Shown: positions 5,546-7,592 of the stretch, piece by piece
Numbering within the stretch: the first letter of the stretch is position 1
Layout of the letters: each line of letters starts with the position of its first letter
DNA from: Candidatus Beckwithbacteria bacterium
GTDB taxonomy: Bacteria > Patescibacteriota > Microgenomatia > UBA1400 > CG1-02-47-37
Assembly (NCBI GenBank): GCA_030699295.1
Contig: JAUYJQ010000073.1
Location: forward strand, 1 to 7,592
Length of the DNA stretch: 7,592 bases
Direction: 5' to 3'
Program-made: the position numbers and the translations under genes
The notes under the pieces: generated by a model
Seen by the model: the letters and a program-made list of their open reading frames with translations, nothing else
Databases searched by the model: none
What the model was told of the DNA's origin: nothing

Positions 5546-6519
5546 GTGACGACTTCCAATTTTAAATCCAAGCCCAGCTGGGTTTTGGCTTTAGTTTTCA
5601 CTTTTTTAATTAAAGTCAGCACGTCCTTTTGGGTGGCGCCGCCCAGGTTTTCCACAAAGCCGGCGTGTTGGTTCGGAATCCAGGCTTGGCCGACCTGTGT
5701 GCCTTTTAGCTTTAGCTGCTTATCAATCAGGTAACCGATCGACGGTGTCGGCAATTTCAACTGCTTTTGCTCTGCCTGGCTCAAATTTTGAAAAATACAG
5801 CCCAAAGACCGCTGCGGCTGGTGCGATTTTTTCAGCTGCCAAAATTTGGCAATTTCCAGCGCTTGCTTGGCCGGCCCGCGTCTCAGCTGAAGGGTGACGG
5901 TTAACACCAGATCGCCTGAGGTGGCTAAAATGGACCGGTCATAATCATAGTTAAAATAATCAAGAGGCACTGTCTTTACTTGGCCCTGACGGTTAATTAC
6001 TTCGGCTTCAACCAAATAATCTGACCAGAATTTATCCGCCCCATGGAGATTAATGTAAGTGGCACCCCCGGCTGTCGCCGGAATGCCGGAAAACCACTCT
6101 AAACCGGTAATCCCCTGGGAAATTAAACTAAAAATCGCCCTGGGTAAATAAGCACCGCTGTCTAACCTAACCAGAACCGGCGGATATTTAGTCTCATCGT
6201 AGCTTAATTCCTTTAGCTTAGGATCCGACTGTAACAATTGGAACCTAGGTTGAACTTTCGGCCTAGGCCAAGACTTTTGAGTCTCTAATATTTTTATAGC
6301 ACTAATTAAGTTTCTGATCACCAAACCCTTGACACCCTGATCGGCAATTAAAGTGTTGCTGCCGTTACCTAATATGTGAATCTTTAACTGCCCCTTAATT
6401 GCCCAAGCGACCGCTTCGATCAATTCCTCCCTGGTTTTGGCCTCGCAGAAATACTCGGCCGGGCCGCCGATCCGAAGAGTTGAGTATGGGGCTAAAGCCA
6501 CCTGGAATTGAATCTTCAT
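5533..6519 (-). CDS. murB: UDP-N-acetylenolpyruvoylglucosamine reductase (divergent)
   Basis: FAD-dependent, NADPH-using reductase that converts the MurA product to UDP-MurNAc. The 328 residues show LRIGGPAEYF (15-24), the FAD-binding ILGNGSNTLI (49-58), GLEWFSGIPATAGGA (139-153), YDYDRSIL (191-198), SLGCIFQN (238-245) and a C-terminal LKLEVV with Glu322. The proton-donor position, usually Ser in G-S-x-F, is Cys241; some natural MurB proteins also use Cys. After the PATAGGA block the common N-x-G-A-Y-G is replaced by NLHGADKFWSDY (157-168). About 30 extra residues (roughly 80-112) interrupt the FAD domain. The ATG overlaps the murC stop as ATGA, favouring translational coupling. An AAGGAG 22 bases upstream is too far to be a normal ribosome site for this start. 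Confidence 0.93.
   Translation of the reverse strand: MKIQFQVALAPYSTLRIGGPAEYFCEAKTREELIEAVAWAIKGQLKIHILGNGSNTLIADQGVKGLVIRNLISAIKILETQKSWPRPKVQPRFQLLQSDPKLKELSYDETKYPPVLVRLDSGAYLPRAIFSLISQGITGLEWFSGIPATAGGATYINLHGADKFWSDYLVEAEVINRQGQVKTVPLDYFNYDYDRSILATSGDLVLTVTLQLRRGPAKQALEIAKFWQLKKSHQPQRSLGCIFQNLSQAEQKQLKLPTPSIGYLIDKQLKLKGTQVGQAWIPNQHAGFVENLGGATQKDVLTLIKKVKTKAKTQLGLDLKLEVVTWQN
5553..5557 (-). promoter_or_regulatory. ribosome binding site for murA, inside murB
   Basis: Minus-strand GGAAG lies seven bases before the murA ATG at 5545 and supports that start despite its 13-base overlap with murB. It gives murA an initiation site of its own in addition to coupling. Confidence 0.5.
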
Positions 6520-7592
6520 ACTTGGCGCATTAATTTAATAATCTCCTTATGCCACAGCCAATTATTGCCGGCACCCAAAGTTAAAATCACGTCTCCAGGT
6601 TTAAGCATACCTTTTAACCTGGTTAGGGTAGCGGCTTTACCAGGGGCGTAATAAACCTGCTGGCGCCGGGCCCGGATCATTTGGGTCAGCACCTGTCCGG
6701 AAACGCCCAGTGTCTCGGTTTCCCGCGCCGAAGAAAAAATGTCATTGATTAAAATCACGTCGGCCGTCAGCAAACTGGTAACAAACTGGGGCAGTAAGGC
6801 TTTGGTGCGAGAATAAGTGTGCGATTGGAAAATGACAATCAGCCGGCGGCCGGGCAACCAGTTTTTAGCGGCCTCCAGCACTGCCTTTAGCTCCAGCGGG
6901 TGATGAGCATAATCGTCATACAGCCGCAGCTTATTAACATCGGCAATCAGTTCAAAGCGCCGCTTGGCACCCATGAAGGCTTTAATGCCTTTGGCGATTA
7001 AACCGGGCTCAATGCCCAAATAATGGGTAACCGCAAAAGCGGCTGCGGCGTTACTCAGATTGTAGCGGCCGGGCAGGTTCAAGATCAGCTCGTCATAAAC
7101 CATATTTTTAAAGCGCAAACTGAAAAGCTGCTTTTCAAAAGCTAAATGGACATTAAATATTTGCCAATCGGCTTGAGGTGAAAAGCCGTAAGTCAATAAC
7201 GGTTTATCTATGGTTTTCAGCCAGTCTTTAAGGTGAGGGTTATCAAGATTGGCCACCACCACACCATCGGGTTTAAGATTAGTAGTAAAGGCAGAAAAAC
7301 TGGCAAAAACCTCGTTTATGGTCGGGTAAATATCCGGGTGATCGTGCTCCAAATTAGTAATTACGGCCACATTTGGCTTCAGGTAATGAAACTTGGGCGT
7401 CAAATCACCGGCCGGGTCGGCGACAAACTCGTCGCTTTCGGCCACTAAATACTGGCCGTTTTTGCGCCATCTGCCCGGCTGTCCGATTGGGTTTAAACTG
7501 CCGACGCCGATTGCCCAACTGGGTTTAACTCCGGCGGTTTCTAAGATAGTGGCAATCATGGCCGCCGTGGTCGACTTACCGCCGACGCCGGC
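6516..7592 (-). CDS. murC: UDP-N-acetylmuramate--L-alanine ligase, N-terminus outside the window
   Basis: ATP-dependent Mur ligase that adds L-alanine to UDP-MurNAc. The reading frame is open to the right edge, so 358 C-terminal residues are visible and roughly 100 N-terminal residues are missing; the ATG at 7559 is internal. The first visible residues, AGVGGKSTTAAM, are the ATP-binding loop. Then come VAESDEF, ITNLEHDHPDIYP (the Mur ligase ATP/metal region), GRYNLSNAAAA, and the MurC-type block YDDYAHHPLELKA with IFQSHTYSRT and SSARE. The DDYAHHP and HTYSRT motifs favour MurC over MurD, E or F. The related ligase Mpl shares them, but position in a murC-murB-murA chain makes murC the better call. 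The Walker loop reads GGKST rather than the common HGKTT. Its TGA overlaps the murB ATG by four bases. Confidence 0.93.
   Translation of the reverse strand, partial: AGVGGKSTTAAMIATILETAGVKPSWAIGVGSLNPIGQPGRWRKNGQYLVAESDEFVADPAGDLTPKFHYLKPNVAVITNLEHDHPDIYPTINEVFASFSAFTTNLKPDGVVVANLDNPHLKDWLKTIDKPLLTYGFSPQADWQIFNVHLAFEKQLFSLRFKNMVYDELILNLPGRYNLSNAAAAFAVTHYLGIEPGLIAKGIKAFMGAKRRFELIADVNKLRLYDDYAHHPLELKAVLEAAKNWLPGRRLIVIFQSHTYSRTKALLPQFVTSLLTADVILINDIFSSARETETLGVSGQVLTQMIRARRQQVYYAPGKAATLTRLKGMLKPGDVILTLGAGNNWLWHKEIIKLMRQV

Noticed and set aside
6520..6548. AAGGAG at 6543-6548 (minus strand) pointing to an earlier ATT start for murB
   Set aside because: ATT starts are very rare; the ATGA overlap with murC explains initiation, and the AAGGAG is accounted for by murC codons (Lys-Glu).

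Overview
The window looks like a chromosomal piece of a candidate-phyla-radiation bacterium (Patescibacteria, probably Microgenomates-like). This placement is inferred from protein character only: short, divergent peptidoglycan-precursor enzymes, tight gene overlaps, and a small REP-associated HUH transposase of a kind I associate with these genomes. TGA is used as a stop codon (murC, the transposase), so this is not one of the lineages that recode UGA.

Right half (7592 down to 2461, minus strand): a cell-wall precursor cluster read right to left. murC (its 5' end lies outside the window) overlaps murB by 4 bases, murB overlaps murA by 13 bases, and glmS follows after a 112-base gap. GlmS makes glucosamine-6-phosphate, which feeds UDP-GlcNAc synthesis. 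MurA and MurB turn UDP-GlcNAc into UDP-MurNAc, and MurC adds the first stem-peptide residue. The murA-glmS gap is almost entirely one large imperfect inverted repeat (4139-4229).

Middle (about 1120-2460): an A/T-rich patch on the plus strand holding an unrecognised 163-residue gene and a compact transposase (RAYT/TnpREP) unit bounded by inverted copies of a 24-base palindrome. The transposase unit is flanked by a 55-base direct repeat. The right copy is the genuine 3' end of glmS. The left copy is a detached duplicate of the last 13 glmS codons plus stop, differing only at two synonymous positions. Removing one repeat copy plus the element restores a clean convergent junction between the orphan gene and glmS. 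Two more palindromes of the same family lie inside the transposase coding sequence.

Left part (1099 to 1, minus strand): glmR (yvcK), whose Bacillus homologue binds UDP-GlcNAc and stimulates GlmS, followed with a one-base stop-start overlap by the first 40 codons of an alpha/beta hydrolase. Together, glmR-glmS-murA-murB-murC form a UDP-GlcNAc/UDP-MurNAc supply module interrupted by the plus-strand patch.

The most unusual items are the duplicated glmS tail around the transposase, the palindromes embedded in the transposase gene, the murA-glmS inverted repeat, and a MurA with Asp in place of the fosfomycin-target Cys.
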